A DNA stretch of 64,000 bases from Trichobilharzia regenti (Eukaryota; Platyhelminthes; Trematoda; Strigeidida; Schistosomatidae). Positions 45,986 through 57,831 of this stretch are shown in pieces. Numbering within the stretch: position 1 is the first letter of the stretch; each line of letters starts with the position of its first letter. Below the pieces are notes generated by a model that worked only from the letters and a program-made list of their open reading frames with translations, was not told the DNA's origin and searched no databases. The translations under genes and the position numbers were made by a program. The stretch is from contig OX235270.1 of the NCBI GenBank assembly GCA_944472135.2, positions 75,711,168 to 75,775,167 of the forward strand, written 5' to 3'.

Positions 45986-48900
45986 TATTATCCCATCCCA
46001 GACTAACACGTAAATCAATCGCTCACATGACAAAAGTCTATCGTCTAGTTAGTCCGCACAGACAACCCTTTCCTAACACTGAAATGCGACACACGCCTAG
46101 ACACAACATATCTCATCGAAAAAAAAACCACTACTCACACAATATCAGTCACAGTCTTAGTGACCATACAATAGCCCAACACACAACTCACACTCCAATC
46201 ACTTCTCAGACAAATCCATTCCGAGCACGATAAACCCCTACACGTTTAGTCGACCGAATTCAACGACGATCCAATTGACCTGACGACGGCTGTTTCTATA
46301 CCCTTCACCTTACTGTCTCTTACACCCTACAATCTTTATTCACATATAGGCAAACTAAACTGTCACAAAGTCAACACTAACATGGATAGCCTCGACTATT
46401 AGCCCCATAAACAACAACAACAACAATTTAAAACTGCTTTCGTTCCAAATAATATCTATATTTCACATTGCTTTATACATAGTCCGACTAAACATTGTTT
46501 ATCACAAGCATCATCATACTTTTTCCTCCTTTATACTCCTCCTCCACACAGACTGACAGAATGGAGTGGCACTATCAACTCGTAGGAACCATTCCAACTT
46601 ACAAGGCGCCAAACGGAAAGCCCCATCCGTCCACATACACCCTCAGCGTCACGAGAACAACAACTCCAAAATAACATGTTCCAACTCAACTAGGAAACAA
46701 TGCAAAACAAAACTCAATAAATATTTAGCAACAAGACTTGTCGTTCTGACCATAGCATTGAAATGTAGCTAAACTACTAACAACACAAAACAGTGGGAAT
46801 TCCTATCAGACTAATAGTACATATCAATCAAACTTCATATGACACGCAATCAGTTCATCATAAATGGCATTTCGAATATCCATGCTTACCCAGAGTGTGC
46901 ACTGGTGACGTCTGAAACAAAAACAGGCAGAAAAACCAATTTAGACAAGAAGTCAGTGTGAAACACGAATCACTAGCTCATAAGAGGTGTCATACACTCA
47001 TCACGTAGCACATACTCAATAAGACAAAAACAATAAAAACTACAATTTCTCCTGATAGAAAACTAACCTCTTCATAGCTCCATTTTCAGCCACAGTCACA
47101 CAAAACTCCTCGTCAGCACACAAAGTCAACTCCGGGAATTCAGTGTCAACAGTCTAGGCAAATCAAAATAATGTCACCAATATATCACTGACTTACCACA
47201 CAAATGCACCAAATTTGTCACCACCTCACCACAAGTATTTCGGAAAATTTGACATCATTTACTTGTCGACTGGAAAAAGCCAGGCTCAAACGACAACCAA
47301 AATCAAGCGCTGCTCACCTAGTCACACGCCTTCACCTTTTCTCCTCATACAGCCATTATCACCACTGACTAGTAATCACATTCAAAAAAGACCAAGAGAA
47401 TCTCCCCGACTGACTAGCTGAAACACCAGCGAACCACCACCACAAGTCGTCAGATCAATCACTCGACTTCTAACAGGTATCCGGGATAACCACATCCCGT
47501 CCACTTACACTCTCCGAGTCACACAAAGACTATGCGAGAGAGAAAATCAGCACCCACCGAAATAACCCACTGAACTCTCACACTCCACACACGCACAAAT
47601 AACCTCCCTGACCCTCATCCATCAAGACACTTAGTCCCACACACCCTCACTCTCCAGATCATACTACAAGCCAACACACTACTTATAAATCCTCACAACA
47701 CGAAATTCGCTCACATTATCCCATCTCAGACTAACACGTAAATCAATCCCTCACATGACAAAAGTCTATCGTCTAGTTAGTCCGCACAGACAACCCTTTC
47801 CTAACACTGAAATGCGACACACGCCTAGACACAACATATCTCATCGAAAAAAAACCACTACTCACACAATATCAGTCACAGTCTTAGTGACCATACAATA
47901 GCCCAACACACAACTCACACTCCAATCACTTCTCAGACAAATCCATTCCGAGCGCGATAAACCCCCTACACGTTTAGTCAACCGAATTCAACGACGATCC
48001 AATTGACCTGACGACGGCTGTTTCTATACCCTTCACCTTACTGTCTCTTACACCCTACAATCTTTATTCACATATAGGCAAACTAAACTGTCACAAAGTC
48101 AACACTAACATGGATAGCCTCGACTATTAGCCCCATAAACAACAACAACAACAATTTAAAACTGCTTTCGTTCCAAATAATATCTATATTTCACATTGCT
48201 TTATACATAGTCCGACTAAACATTGTTTATCACAAGCATCATCATACTTTTTCCTCCTTTATGCTCCTCCTCCACACAGACTGACAGAATGGAGTGGCAC
48301 TATCAACTCGTAGGAACCATTCCAACTTACAAGGCGCCAAACGGAAAGCCCCATCCGTCCACATACACCCTCAGCGTCACGAGAACAACAACTCCAAAAT
48401 AACATGTTCCAACTCAACTAGGAAACAATGCAAAACAAAACTCAATAAATATTTAGCAACAAGACTTGTCGTTCTGACCATAGCATTGAAATGTAGCTAA
48501 ACTACTAACAACACAAAACAGTGGGAATTCCTATCAGACTAATAGTACATATCAATCAAACTTCATATGACACGCAATCAGTTCATCATAAATGGCATTT
48601 CGAATATCCATGCTTACCCAGAGTGTGCACTGGTGACGTCTGAAACAAAAACAGGCAGAAAAACCAATTTAGACAAGAAGTCAGTGTGAAACACGAATCA
48701 CTAGCTCATAAGAGGTGTCATACACTCATCACGTAGCACATACTCAATAAGACAAAAACAATAAAAACTACAATTTCTCCTGATAGAAAACTAACCTCTT
48801 CATAGCTCCATTTTCAGCCACAGTCACACAAAACTCCTCGTCAGCACACAAAGTCAACTCCGGGAATTCAGTGTCAACAGTCTAGGCAAATCAAAATAAT

Positions 48901-51900
48901 GTCACCAATATATCACTGACTTACCACACAAATGCACCAAATTTGTCACCACCTCACCACAAGTATTTCGGAAAATTTGACATCATTTACTTGTCGACTG
49001 GAAAAAGCCAGGCTCAAACGACAACCAAAATCAAGCGCTGCTCACCTAGTCACACGCCTTCACCTTTTCTCCTCATACAGCCATTATCACCACTGACTAG
49101 TAATCACATTCAAAAAAGACCAAGAGAATCTCCCCGACTGACTAGCTGAAACACCAGCGAACCACCACCACAAGTCGTCAGATCAATCACTCGACTTCTA
49201 ACAGGTATCCGGGATAACCACATCCCGTCCACTTACACTCTCCGAGTCACACAAAGACTATGCGAGAGAGAAAATCAGCACCCACCGAAATAACCCACTG
49301 AACTCTCACACTCCACACACGCACAAATAACCTCCCTGACCCTCATCCATCAAGACACTTAGTCCCACACACCCTCACTCTCCAGATCATACTACAAGCC
49401 AACACACTACTTATAAATCCTCACAACACGAAATTCGCTCACATTATCCCATCTCAGACTAACACGTAAATCAATCCCTCACATGACAAAAGTCTATCGT
49501 CTAGTTAGTCCGCACAGACAACCCTTTCCTAACACTGAAATGCGACACACGCCTAGACACAACATATCTCATCGAAAAAAAACCACTACTCACACAATAT
49601 CAGTCACAGTCTTAGTGACCATACAATAACCCAACACACAACTCACGCTCCAATCACTTCTCAGACAAATCCATTCCGAGCACGATAAACCCCCTACACG
49701 TTTAGTCGACCGAATTCAACGACGATCCAATTGAACTGACAACGGCTGTTTCTATACCCTTCACCTTACTGTCTCTTACACCCTACAATCTTTATTCACA
49801 TATAGGCAAACTAAACTGTCACAAAGTCAACACTAACATGGATAGCCTCGACTATTAGCCCCATAAACAACAACAACAACAATTTAAAACTGCTTTCGTT
49901 CCAAATAATATCTATATTTCACATTGCTTTATACATAGTCCGACTAAACATTGTTTATCACAAGCATCATCATACTTTTTCCTCCTTTATGCTCCTCCTC
50001 CACACAGACTGACAGAATGGAGTGGCACTATCAACTCGTAGGAACCATTCCAACTTACAAGGCGCCAAACGGAAAGCCCCATCCGTCCACATACACCCTC
50101 AGCGTCACGAGAACAACAACTCCAAAATAACATGTTCCAACTCAACTAGGAAACAATGCAAAACAAAACTCAATAAATATTTAGCAACAAGACTTGTCGT
50201 TCTGACCATAGCATTGAAATGTAGCTAAACTACTAACAACACAAAACAGTGGGAATTCCTATCAGACTAATAGTACATATCAATCAAACTTCATATGACA
50301 CGCAATCAGTTCATCATAAATGGCATTTCGAATATCCATGCTTACCCAGAGTGTGCACTGGTGACGTCTGAAACAAAAACAGGCAGAAAAACCAATTTAG
50401 ACAAGAAGTCAGTGTGAAACACGAATCACTAGCTCATAAGAGGTGTCATACACTCATCACGTAGCACATACTCAATAAGACAAAAACAATAAAAACTACA
50501 ATTTCTCCTGATAGAAAACTAACCTCTTCATAGCTCCATTTTCAGCCACAGTCACACAAAACTCCTCGTCAGCACACAAAGTCAACTCCGGGAATTCAGT
50601 GTCAACAGTCTAGGCAAATCAAAATAATGTCACCAATATATCACTGACTTACCACACAAATGCACCAAATTTGTCACCACCTCACCACAAGTATTTCGGA
50701 AAATTTGACATCATTTACTTGTCGACTGGAAAAAGCCAGGCTCAAACGACAACCAAAATCAAGCGCTGCTCACCTAGTCACACGCCTTCACCTTTTCTCC
50801 TCATACAGCCATTATCACCACTGACTAGTAATCACATTCAAAAAAGACCAAGAGAATCTCCCCGACTGACTAGCTGAAACACCAGAGAACCACCACCACA
50901 AGTCGTCAGATCAATCACTCGACTTCTAACAGGTATCCGGGATAACCACATCCCGTCCACTTACACTCTCCGAGTCACACAAAGACTATGCGAGAGAGAA
51001 AATCAGCACCCACCGAAATAACCCACTGAACTCTCACACTCCACACACGCACAAATAACCTCCCTGACCCTCATCCATCAAGACACTTAGTCCCACACAC
51101 CCTCACTCTCCAGATCATACTACAAGCCAACACACTACTTATAAATCCTCACAACACGAAATTCGCTCACATTATCCCATCTCAGACTAACACGTAAATC
51201 AATCCCTCACATGACAAAAGTCTATCGTCTAGTTAGTCCGCACAGACAACCCTTTCCTAACACTGAAATGCGACACACGCCTAGACACAACATATCTCAT
51301 CGAAAAAAAACCACTACTCACACAATATCAGTCACAGTCTTAGTGACCATACAATAACCCAACACACAACTCACGCTCCAATCACTTCTCAGACAAATCC
51401 ATTCCGAGCACGATAAACCCCCTACACGTTTAGTCGACCGAATTCAACGACGATCCAATTGAACTGACAACGGCTGTTTCTATACCCTTCACCTTACTGT
51501 CTCTTACACCCTACAATCTTTATTCACATATAGGCAAACTAAACTGTCACAAAGTCAACACTAACATGGATAGCCTCGACTATTAGCCCCATAAACAACA
51601 ACAACAATTTAAAACTGCTTTCGTTCCAAATAATATCTATATTTCACATTGCTTTATACATAGTCTGACTAAACATTGTTTATCACAAGCATCATCATAC
51701 TTTTTCCTCCTTTATACTCCTCCTCCACACAGACTGACAGAATGGAGTGGCACTATCAACTCGTAGGAACCATTCCAACTTACAAGGCGCCAAACGGAAA
51801 GCCCCATCCGTCCACATACACCCTCAGCGTCACGAGAACAACAACTCCAAAATAACATGTTCCAACCCAACTAGGAAACAATGCAAAACAAAACTCAATA

Positions 51901-52167
51901 AATATTTAGCAACAAGACTTGTCGTTCTGACCATAGCATTGAAATGTAGCTAAACTACTAACAACACAAAACAGTGGGAATTCCTATCAGACTAATAGTA
52001 CATATCAATCAAACTTCATATGACACGCAATCAGTTCATCATAAATGCCATTTCGAATATCCATGCTTACCCAGAGTGTGCACTGGTGACGTCTGAAACA
52101 AAAACAGGCAGAAAAACCAATTTAGACAAGAAGTCAGTGTGAAACACGAATCACTAGCTCATAAGAG
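45986..52167 (+). repeat. 1.73-kb tandem satellite, copies 1-3 and first part of copy 4
   Basis: Units start at about 45988, 47715, 49443 and 51171 (at ATTATCCCATC), giving periods of 1727-1728 bases. Copies are nearly identical. The + strand is C-rich and G-poor (46021-46080 has 19 C and 8 G). Each unit carries a CAA microsatellite of varying length and a poly(A) run that varies between copies. Identical 68-codon open frames recur once per unit, but they are a by-product of the repetition and I see no gene in them. Confidence 0.95.
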
Positions 52168-52172
52168 CTGTC
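52168..52172. repeat. Left target duplication of the LTR array (ctgtc)
   Basis: CTGTC here against GTGTC at 59203-59207. Uninterrupted satellite copies read AAGAGGTGTCATACAC at this place, so GTGTC is the original and one base changed on the left. Confidence 0.75.
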
Positions 52173-52762
52173 TGTTATGTACTATTTTCCCCGTCGCCAA
52201 ATTGTTTTGTTATAGTTTTCCCCGTCGCCAAATTGTTATGTACTCGTCGCTAAGTTATTGTTATGGACTGGTCGAGAAACTAATAGTCCTGACGCGAGAA
52301 GGCGGAAATCAGAAGACCACTAGGTTTGCGATGATACTTCTATTGTCCAAACACAAGGAGACGAAAATAAATGGTCTCACACCAAAGTGGTAAGCAAGTA
52401 AAGTAGTTGTAAAGTAAAGTAGTTCACACAAATTGTGAATGCGAATATATATAAATAATTCAGACAAGCGTGGGAAAAATCATTAGACAGTCTTAACATG
52501 AATGGCTAATTATAATGGAGTGTCGATCCAATTATACATAGCGAATATAGCAGACATGCCAACAAACATATATGGATATATGTCACCAAGCAACGGACTG
52601 TCAACAAACACTCATATTATATATAATATAATATAAGGAGAATACACATTATTAAAGGAGACAAGTCCATACAAGTGAAGTGGTCACAGACTAACCGAGC
52701 AAACAGAAAGAGAGACCAACATGCACACACACACATAAATATATATATGTGGATACATATCA
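52173..52762 (-). repeat. LTR 1 (outer left)
   Basis: TG...CA ends (TGTTATGTAC to ACATATCA on the + strand). The 529-base core (52234-52762) is shared with the other LTRs. The first 61 bases hold two copies of a TTTTCCCCGTCGCCAAAT block with a spacer unlike that of any other LTR. It shares CTAAGTTATTG (G form) with LTR 4 only. Confidence 0.85.
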
Positions 52763-53356
52763 CCTCCCCTTTTGAGAAGATGAATGATTAGTAGGATGTT
52801 TACCTGGGGGTTTATCTGGGACCTTTGGGCTTGTTGTTGACGCCTGTCGTTTCGTCTGATTGTTGGGTTTGCGGCTTCGGCTCCGTCCGGAATTGTCTAG
52901 CATTTTATGCTTCTTCACTGTATTGCGTAGAGAATTTAGTGGGACATCAGCCAGATGCAAACGATCGAACCAATCAAGTCCCAAAACATTTAAATCATTC
53001 TTCGTGACGTAACAAATTCCTGTGAATTTGGTATTGCGGAAGGAAACAGAACATTTGAGTTCACCAATTAGTTTGAGCCGCCCACCACAGGCGCTGAGAA
53101 GAGACTGGGAAGTATTGGTGATAGGTGGTCTGCCAATATAATTCCAAAGTTTCTCTGATATAACAGTAATATCAGAGGCAGTATCTAGCTGCAGACGAGT
53201 ATCATGACCATTCATCTGAAGGTCAATATATTTCCGCATAGCTGGTGTTGTGACTTGACAGGTTGCACGTAGACTCAGTGATCTTTTTGGAGATTTAGGA
53301 CCGACATTTTGTTGAGCTTTTGCTGGATTATGATATCTGGGTTGCGTGGCTGACAA
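52760..53356 (-). CDS. pro: Retropepsin-like protease, unit 1
   Basis: 198 codons to the stop. The aspartic protease active-site motif is LQLDTASDITVISEKLWNYI (DTA in place of DTG/DSG), followed by a GGRLKLIGE flap-side segment and the second conserved strand VLGLDWFDRL, as in gypsy-type elements. The Lys/Ser/Pro-rich tail (about 40 residues) ends KGR, and its TGA stop is the first bases of the LTR. The frame is entered by a -1 shift from the zinc-knuckle frame; the nominal first codon TTG follows a stop and is not a real start. Confidence 0.85.
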   Translation of the reverse strand: MSATQPRYHNPAKAQQNVGPKSPKRSLSLRATCQVTTPAMRKYIDLQMNGHDTRLQLDTASDITVISEKLWNYIGRPPITNTSQSLLSACGGRLKLIGELKCSVSFRNTKFTGICYVTKNDLNVLGLDWFDRLHLADVPLNSLRNTVKKHKMLDNSGRSRSRKPNNQTKRQASTTSPKVPDKPPGKHPTNHSSSQKGR

Positions 53357-53538
53357 AAACCATTTTTATGACCGATGATTTTGCACTTGCTGCAACGATG
53401 ATTTTTGTATGGGCAAGACTTTACAAAGTGCCACGCGCCACAATGCCAGCATGGTGATGGTGGGGTCTTCTTTGCAGTATTTTGTGAAGTTGGACGAGTA
53501 TGTGTAGATTTCCGCGGAACATTAGAGAAGTAGGTGGG
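53277..53538 (-). CDS. Nucleocapsid-like zinc-knuckle segment, unit 1
   Basis: An open frame lying -1 to the main Gag frame and +1 to the protease frame. It encodes CWHCGAWHFVKSC (C-x2-C-x3-H-x4-C) and CSKCKIIGHKNGFC (C-x2-C-x4-H-x4-C), two nucleic-acid-binding zinc knuckles of retroelement Gag proteins. It has no start codon; translation must come from Gag by a frameshift, unless the shift is a fixed mutation. Confidence 0.75.
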
Positions 53539-54293
53539 TCAGGAGTAGATGATGAGAGATTTTTGCTCTTGCGTAATGCACGAATATCAGAGCTTCTCGG
53601 AGGTGTTGATTCGACCAAGTGTGTGTCTTTCTGCAGATTAATCAGCCGTTGATATTCATCAGCTATGTCATGTAATGTTAACTTGGGATTTTGTTCTAGC
53701 TGATTGAGCAGTCGAGTTCGGATATCTGTGAAACGAGGAGATTGGAGACTGCATATGAGAATCAAGGCTTTGAACTGATCATCTGTTAAGGACCTGAGTC
53801 GAAATCTCTCACATTCTCGGTTGACTGTGCCAACGTGAGTAAGAAAATCATCATTTTCATTCATTGCCAGCTTGAGGCAACGATAACGTATACTGAATAA
53901 TGAGGAGTGGTCTCCGAAATGTTCACGCAGCAACTTTATTGTATCATCGAAACAATTGTCACGTGGTTTCTGTGGTAAAATTAGGTTGCAGTACCGTTCA
54001 TATTCTGCCGGACCCAATTTACGTAGCAAAACTCGCACCTTCCAGGCATCGTCTTGTGAGGCGAGATCAACAGTGAATAAATCCTCATAACGTTGATACC
54101 ATGTGTCAAAAGTGACATTAGCCTCTGGGTCATAATTGAACTGTGAAATGCTGTTCACAATTCCGTCGACAGATGGTAGCATGGTATGATTGGGATTGCT
54201 TGAAGGTGGAGCTGGACCAGTCTGTTGGTTGACGAACATTTCCATTAATTTCATTTGTCGTTCAAACAATAATTCCAATTTAATAGGATCCAT
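53421..54293 (-). CDS. gag: Gag, unit 1
   Basis: 290 codons from an ATG eight bases inside the LTR boundary (MDPIKLELLFERQMKLMEMF). The body matches gypsy-type capsid patterns: FDTWYQRYEDLF, VRVLLRKLGPAEYERY, IKLLREHFG, RYRCLKLAMNENDDF and CSLQSPRFTDIRTRLL. The last ~35 residues (after about TPDPPTS) are out-of-frame noise, because the true continuation with zinc knuckles is in the -1 frame. Unit 1 has His where units 2 and 3 have Asn in that noise region. Confidence 0.85.
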   Translation of the reverse strand: MDPIKLELLFERQMKLMEMFVNQQTGPAPPSSNPNHTMLPSVDGIVNSISQFNYDPEANVTFDTWYQRYEDLFTVDLASQDDAWKVRVLLRKLGPAEYERYCNLILPQKPRDNCFDDTIKLLREHFGDHSSLFSIRYRCLKLAMNENDDFLTHVGTVNRECERFRLRSLTDDQFKALILICSLQSPRFTDIRTRLLNQLEQNPKLTLHDIADEYQRLINLQKDTHLVESTPPRSSDIRALRKSKNLSSSTPDPPTSLMFRGNLHILVQLHKILQRRPHHHHAGIVARGTL

Positions 54294-54300
54294 AGTAAAT

Positions 54301-54908
54301 TGTTATGTTGCTGCTGCTGTGTGGTTAATAGTAGTTTTCCCCGTCGCCAAATTGTTATTAGTTTTCCCCGTCGCCAAATTGTTATGTACTCGTCGCTAAA
54401 TTATTGTTATGGACTGGTCGAGAAACTAATAGTCCTGACGCGAGAAGGCGGAAATCAGAAGACCACTAGGTTTGCGATGATACTTCTATTGTCCAAACAC
54501 AAGGAGACGAAAATAAATGGTCTCACACCAAAGTGGTAAGCAAGTAAAGTAGTTGTAAAGTAAAGTAGTTCACACAAATTGTGAATGCGAATATATATAA
54601 ATAATTCAGACAAGCGTGGGAAAAATCATTAGACAGTCTTAACATGAATGGCTAATTATAATGGAGTGTCGATCCAATTATACATAGCGAATATAGCAGA
54701 CATGCCAACAAACATATATGGATATATGTCACCAAGCAACGGACTGTCAACAAACACTCATATTATATATAATATAATATAAGGAGAATACACATTATTA
54801 AAGGAGACAAGTCCATACAAGTGAAGTGGTCACAGACTAACCGAGCAAACAGAAAGAGAGACCAACATGCACACACACACATAAATATATATATGTGGAT
54901 ACATATCA
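54301..54908 (-). repeat. LTR 2 (between units 1 and 2)
   Basis: Core at 54380-54908 (529 bases) plus a leader-like part (54301-54379) with GCTGCTGCTGTGTGG and two TTTTCCCCGTCGCCAAAT blocks separated by TGTTATTAG. It has the CTAAATTATTG (A) form. Whether the leader-like part belongs to the LTR is open; the solo LTR at 27 kb includes it. Confidence 0.85.
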
Positions 54909-55502
54909 CCTCCCCTTTTGAGAAGATGAATGATTAGTAGGATGTTTACCTGGGGGTTTATCTGGGACCTTTGGGCTTGTTGTTGACGCCTGTCGTTTCG
55001 TCTGATTGTTGGGTTTGCGGCTTCGGCTCCGTCCGGAATTGTCTAGCATTTTATGCTTCTTCACTGTATTGCGTAGAGAATTTAGTGGGACATCAGCCAG
55101 ATGCAAACGATCGAACCAATCAAGTCCCAAAACATTTAAATCATTCTTCGTGACGTAACAAATTCCTGTGAATTTGGTATTGCGGAAGGAAACAGAACAT
55201 TTGAGTTCACCAATTAGTTTGAGCCGCCCACCACAGGCGCTGAGAAGAGACTGGGAAGTATTGGTGATAGGTGGTCTGCCAATATAATTCCAAAGTTTCT
55301 CTGATATAACAGTAATATCAGAGGCAGTATCTAGCTGCAGACGAGTATCATGACCATTCATCTGAAGGTCAATATATTTCCGCATAGCTGGTGTTGTGAC
55401 TTGACAGGTTGCACGTAGACTCAGTGATCTTTTTGGAGATTTAGGACCGACATTTTGTTGAGCTTTTGCTGGATTATGATATCTGGGTTGCGTGGCTGAC
55501 AA
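54906..55502 (-). CDS. pro: Retropepsin-like protease, unit 2
   Basis: Encodes the same protein as unit 1, with the same LDTASDIT active site, and the same overlap of its stop codon with the LTR. Confidence 0.85.
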   Translation of the reverse strand: MSATQPRYHNPAKAQQNVGPKSPKRSLSLRATCQVTTPAMRKYIDLQMNGHDTRLQLDTASDITVISEKLWNYIGRPPITNTSQSLLSACGGRLKLIGELKCSVSFRNTKFTGICYVTKNDLNVLGLDWFDRLHLADVPLNSLRNTVKKHKMLDNSGRSRSRKPNNQTKRQASTTSPKVPDKPPGKHPTNHSSSQKGR

Positions 55503-55684
55503 AAACCATTTTTATGACCGATGATTTTGCACTTGCTGCAACGATGATTTTTGTATGGGCAAGACTTTACAAAGTGCCACGCGCCACAATGCCAGCATGG
55601 TGATGGTGGGGTCTTCTTTGCAGTATTTTGTGAAGTTGGACGAGTATGTTTAGATTTCCGCGGAACATTAGAGAAGTAGGTGGG
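55423..55684 (-). CDS. Nucleocapsid-like zinc-knuckle segment, unit 2
   Basis: Same two zinc knuckles and the same frame relation to Gag and protease as in unit 1. Confidence 0.7.
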
Positions 55685-56439
55685 TCAGGAGTAGATGATG
55701 AGAGATTTTTGCTCTTGCGTAATGCACGAATATCAGAGCTTCTCGGAGGTGTTGATTCGACCAAGTGTGTGTCTTTCTGCAGATTAATCAGCCGTTGATA
55801 TTCATCAGCTATGTCATGTAATGTTAACTTGGGATTTTGTTCTAGCTGATTGAGCAGTCGAGTTCGGATATCTGTGAAACGAGGAGATTGGAGACTGCAT
55901 ATGAGAATCAAGGCTTTGAACTGATCATCTGTTAAGGACCTGAGTCGAAATCTCTCACATTCTCGGTTGACTGTGCCAACGTGAGTAAGAAAATCATCAT
56001 TTTCATTCATTGCCAGCTTGAGGCAACGATAACGTATACTGAATAATGAGGAGTGGTCTCCGAAATGTTCACGCAGCAACTTTATTGTATCATCGAAACA
56101 ATTGTCACGTGGTTTCTGTGGTAAAATTAGGTTGCAGTACCGTTCATATTCTGCCGGACCCAATTTACGTAGCAAAACTCGCACCTTCCAGGCATCGTCT
56201 TGTGAGGCGAGATCAACAGTGAATAAATCCTCATAACGTTGATACCATGTGTCAAAAGTGACATTAGCCTCTGGGTCATAATTGAACTGTGAAATGCTGT
56301 TCACAATTCCGTCGACAGATGGTAGCATGGTATGATTGGGATTGCTTGAAGGTGGAGCTGGACCAGTCTGTTGGTTGACGAACATTTCCATTAATTTCAT
56401 TTGTCGTTCAAACAATAATTCCAATTTAATAGGATCCAT
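55567..56439 (-). CDS. gag: Gag, unit 2
   Basis: Differs from unit 1 by one visible residue (Asn for His near residue 265), with the frame break at the same place. The near identity points to recent copying. Confidence 0.85.
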   Translation of the reverse strand: MDPIKLELLFERQMKLMEMFVNQQTGPAPPSSNPNHTMLPSVDGIVNSISQFNYDPEANVTFDTWYQRYEDLFTVDLASQDDAWKVRVLLRKLGPAEYERYCNLILPQKPRDNCFDDTIKLLREHFGDHSSLFSIRYRCLKLAMNENDDFLTHVGTVNRECERFRLRSLTDDQFKALILICSLQSPRFTDIRTRLLNQLEQNPKLTLHDIADEYQRLINLQKDTHLVESTPPRSSDIRALRKSKNLSSSTPDPPTSLMFRGNLNILVQLHKILQRRPHHHHAGIVARGTL

Positions 56440-56446
56440 AGTAAAT

Positions 56447-57055
56447 TGTTATGTTGCTGCTGCTGTGTGGTTAATAGTAGTTTTCCCCGTCGCCAAATTG
56501 TTATGTAGTTTTCCCCGTCGCCAAATTGTTATGTACTCGTCGCTAAATTATTGTTATGGACTGGTCGAGAAACTAATAGTCCTGACGCGAGAAGGCGGAA
56601 ATCAGAAGACCACTAGGTTTGCGATGATACTTCTATTGTCCAAACACAAGGAGACGAAAATAAATGGTCTCACACCAAAGTGGTAAGCAAGTAAAGTAGT
56701 TGTAAAGTAAAGTAGTTCACACAAATTGTGAATGCGAATATATATAAATAATTCAGACAAGCGTGGGAAAAATCATTAGACAGTCTTAACATGAATGGCT
56801 AATTATAATGGAGTGTCGATCCAATTATACATAGCGAATATAGCAGACATGCCAACAAACATATATGGATATATGTCACCAAGCAACGGACTGTCAACAA
56901 ACACTCATATTATATATAATATAATATAAGGAGAATACACATTATTAAAGGAGACAAGTCCATACAAGTGAAGTGGTCACAGACTAACCGAGCAAACAGA
57001 AAGAGAGACCAACATGCACACACACACATAAATATATATATGTGGATACATATCA
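56447..57055 (-). repeat. LTR 3 (between units 2 and 3)
   Basis: Core at 56527-57055. The two TTTTCCCCGTCGCCAAAT blocks are separated by TGTTATGTAG. It has the CTAAATTATTG (A) form, as in LTR 2. Confidence 0.85.
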
Positions 57056-57649
57056 CCTCCCCTTTTGAGAAGATGAATGATTAGTAGGATGTTTACCTGG
57101 GGGTTTATCTGGGACCTTTGGGCTTGTTGTTGACGCCTGTCGTTTCGTCTGATTGTTGGGTTTGCGGCTTCGGCTCCGTCCGGAATTGTCTAGCATTTTA
57201 TGCTTCTTCACTGTATTGCGTAGAGAATTTAGTGGGACATCAGCCAGATGCAAACGATCGAACCAATCAAGTCCCAAAACATTTAAATCATTCTTCGTGA
57301 CGTAACAAATTCCTGTGAATTTGGTATTGCGGAAGGAAACAGAACATTTGAGTTCACCAATTAGTTTGAGCCGCCCACCACAGGCGCTGAGAAGAGACTG
57401 GGAAGTATTGGTGATAGGTGGTCTGCCAATATAATTCCAAAGTTTCTCTGATATAACAGTAATATCAGAGGCAGTATCTAGCTGCAGACGAGTATCATGA
57501 CCATTCATCTGAAGGTCAATATATTTCCGCATAGCTGGTGTTGTGACTTGACAGGTTGCACGTAGACTCAGTGATCTTTTTGGAGATTTAGGACCGACAT
57601 TTTGTTGAGCTTTTGCTGGATTATGATATCTGGGTTGCGTGGCTGACAA
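57053..57649 (-). CDS. pro: Retropepsin-like protease, unit 3
   Basis: Same protein as in units 1 and 2. Confidence 0.85.
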   Translation of the reverse strand: MSATQPRYHNPAKAQQNVGPKSPKRSLSLRATCQVTTPAMRKYIDLQMNGHDTRLQLDTASDITVISEKLWNYIGRPPITNTSQSLLSACGGRLKLIGELKCSVSFRNTKFTGICYVTKNDLNVLGLDWFDRLHLADVPLNSLRNTVKKHKMLDNSGRSRSRKPNNQTKRQASTTSPKVPDKPPGKHPTNHSSSQKGR

Positions 57650-57831
57650 AAACCATTTTTATGACCGATGATTTTGCACTTGCTGCAACGATGATTTTTG
57701 TATGGGCAAGACTTTACAAAGTGCCACGCGCCACAATGCCAGCATGGTGATGGTGGGGTCTTCTTTGCAGTATTTTGTGAAGTTGGACGAGTATGTTTAG
57801 ATTTCCGCGGAACATTAGAGAAGTAGGTGGG
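57570..57831 (-). CDS. Nucleocapsid-like zinc-knuckle segment, unit 3
   Basis: Same two zinc knuckles and frame relation as in the other units. Confidence 0.7.
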
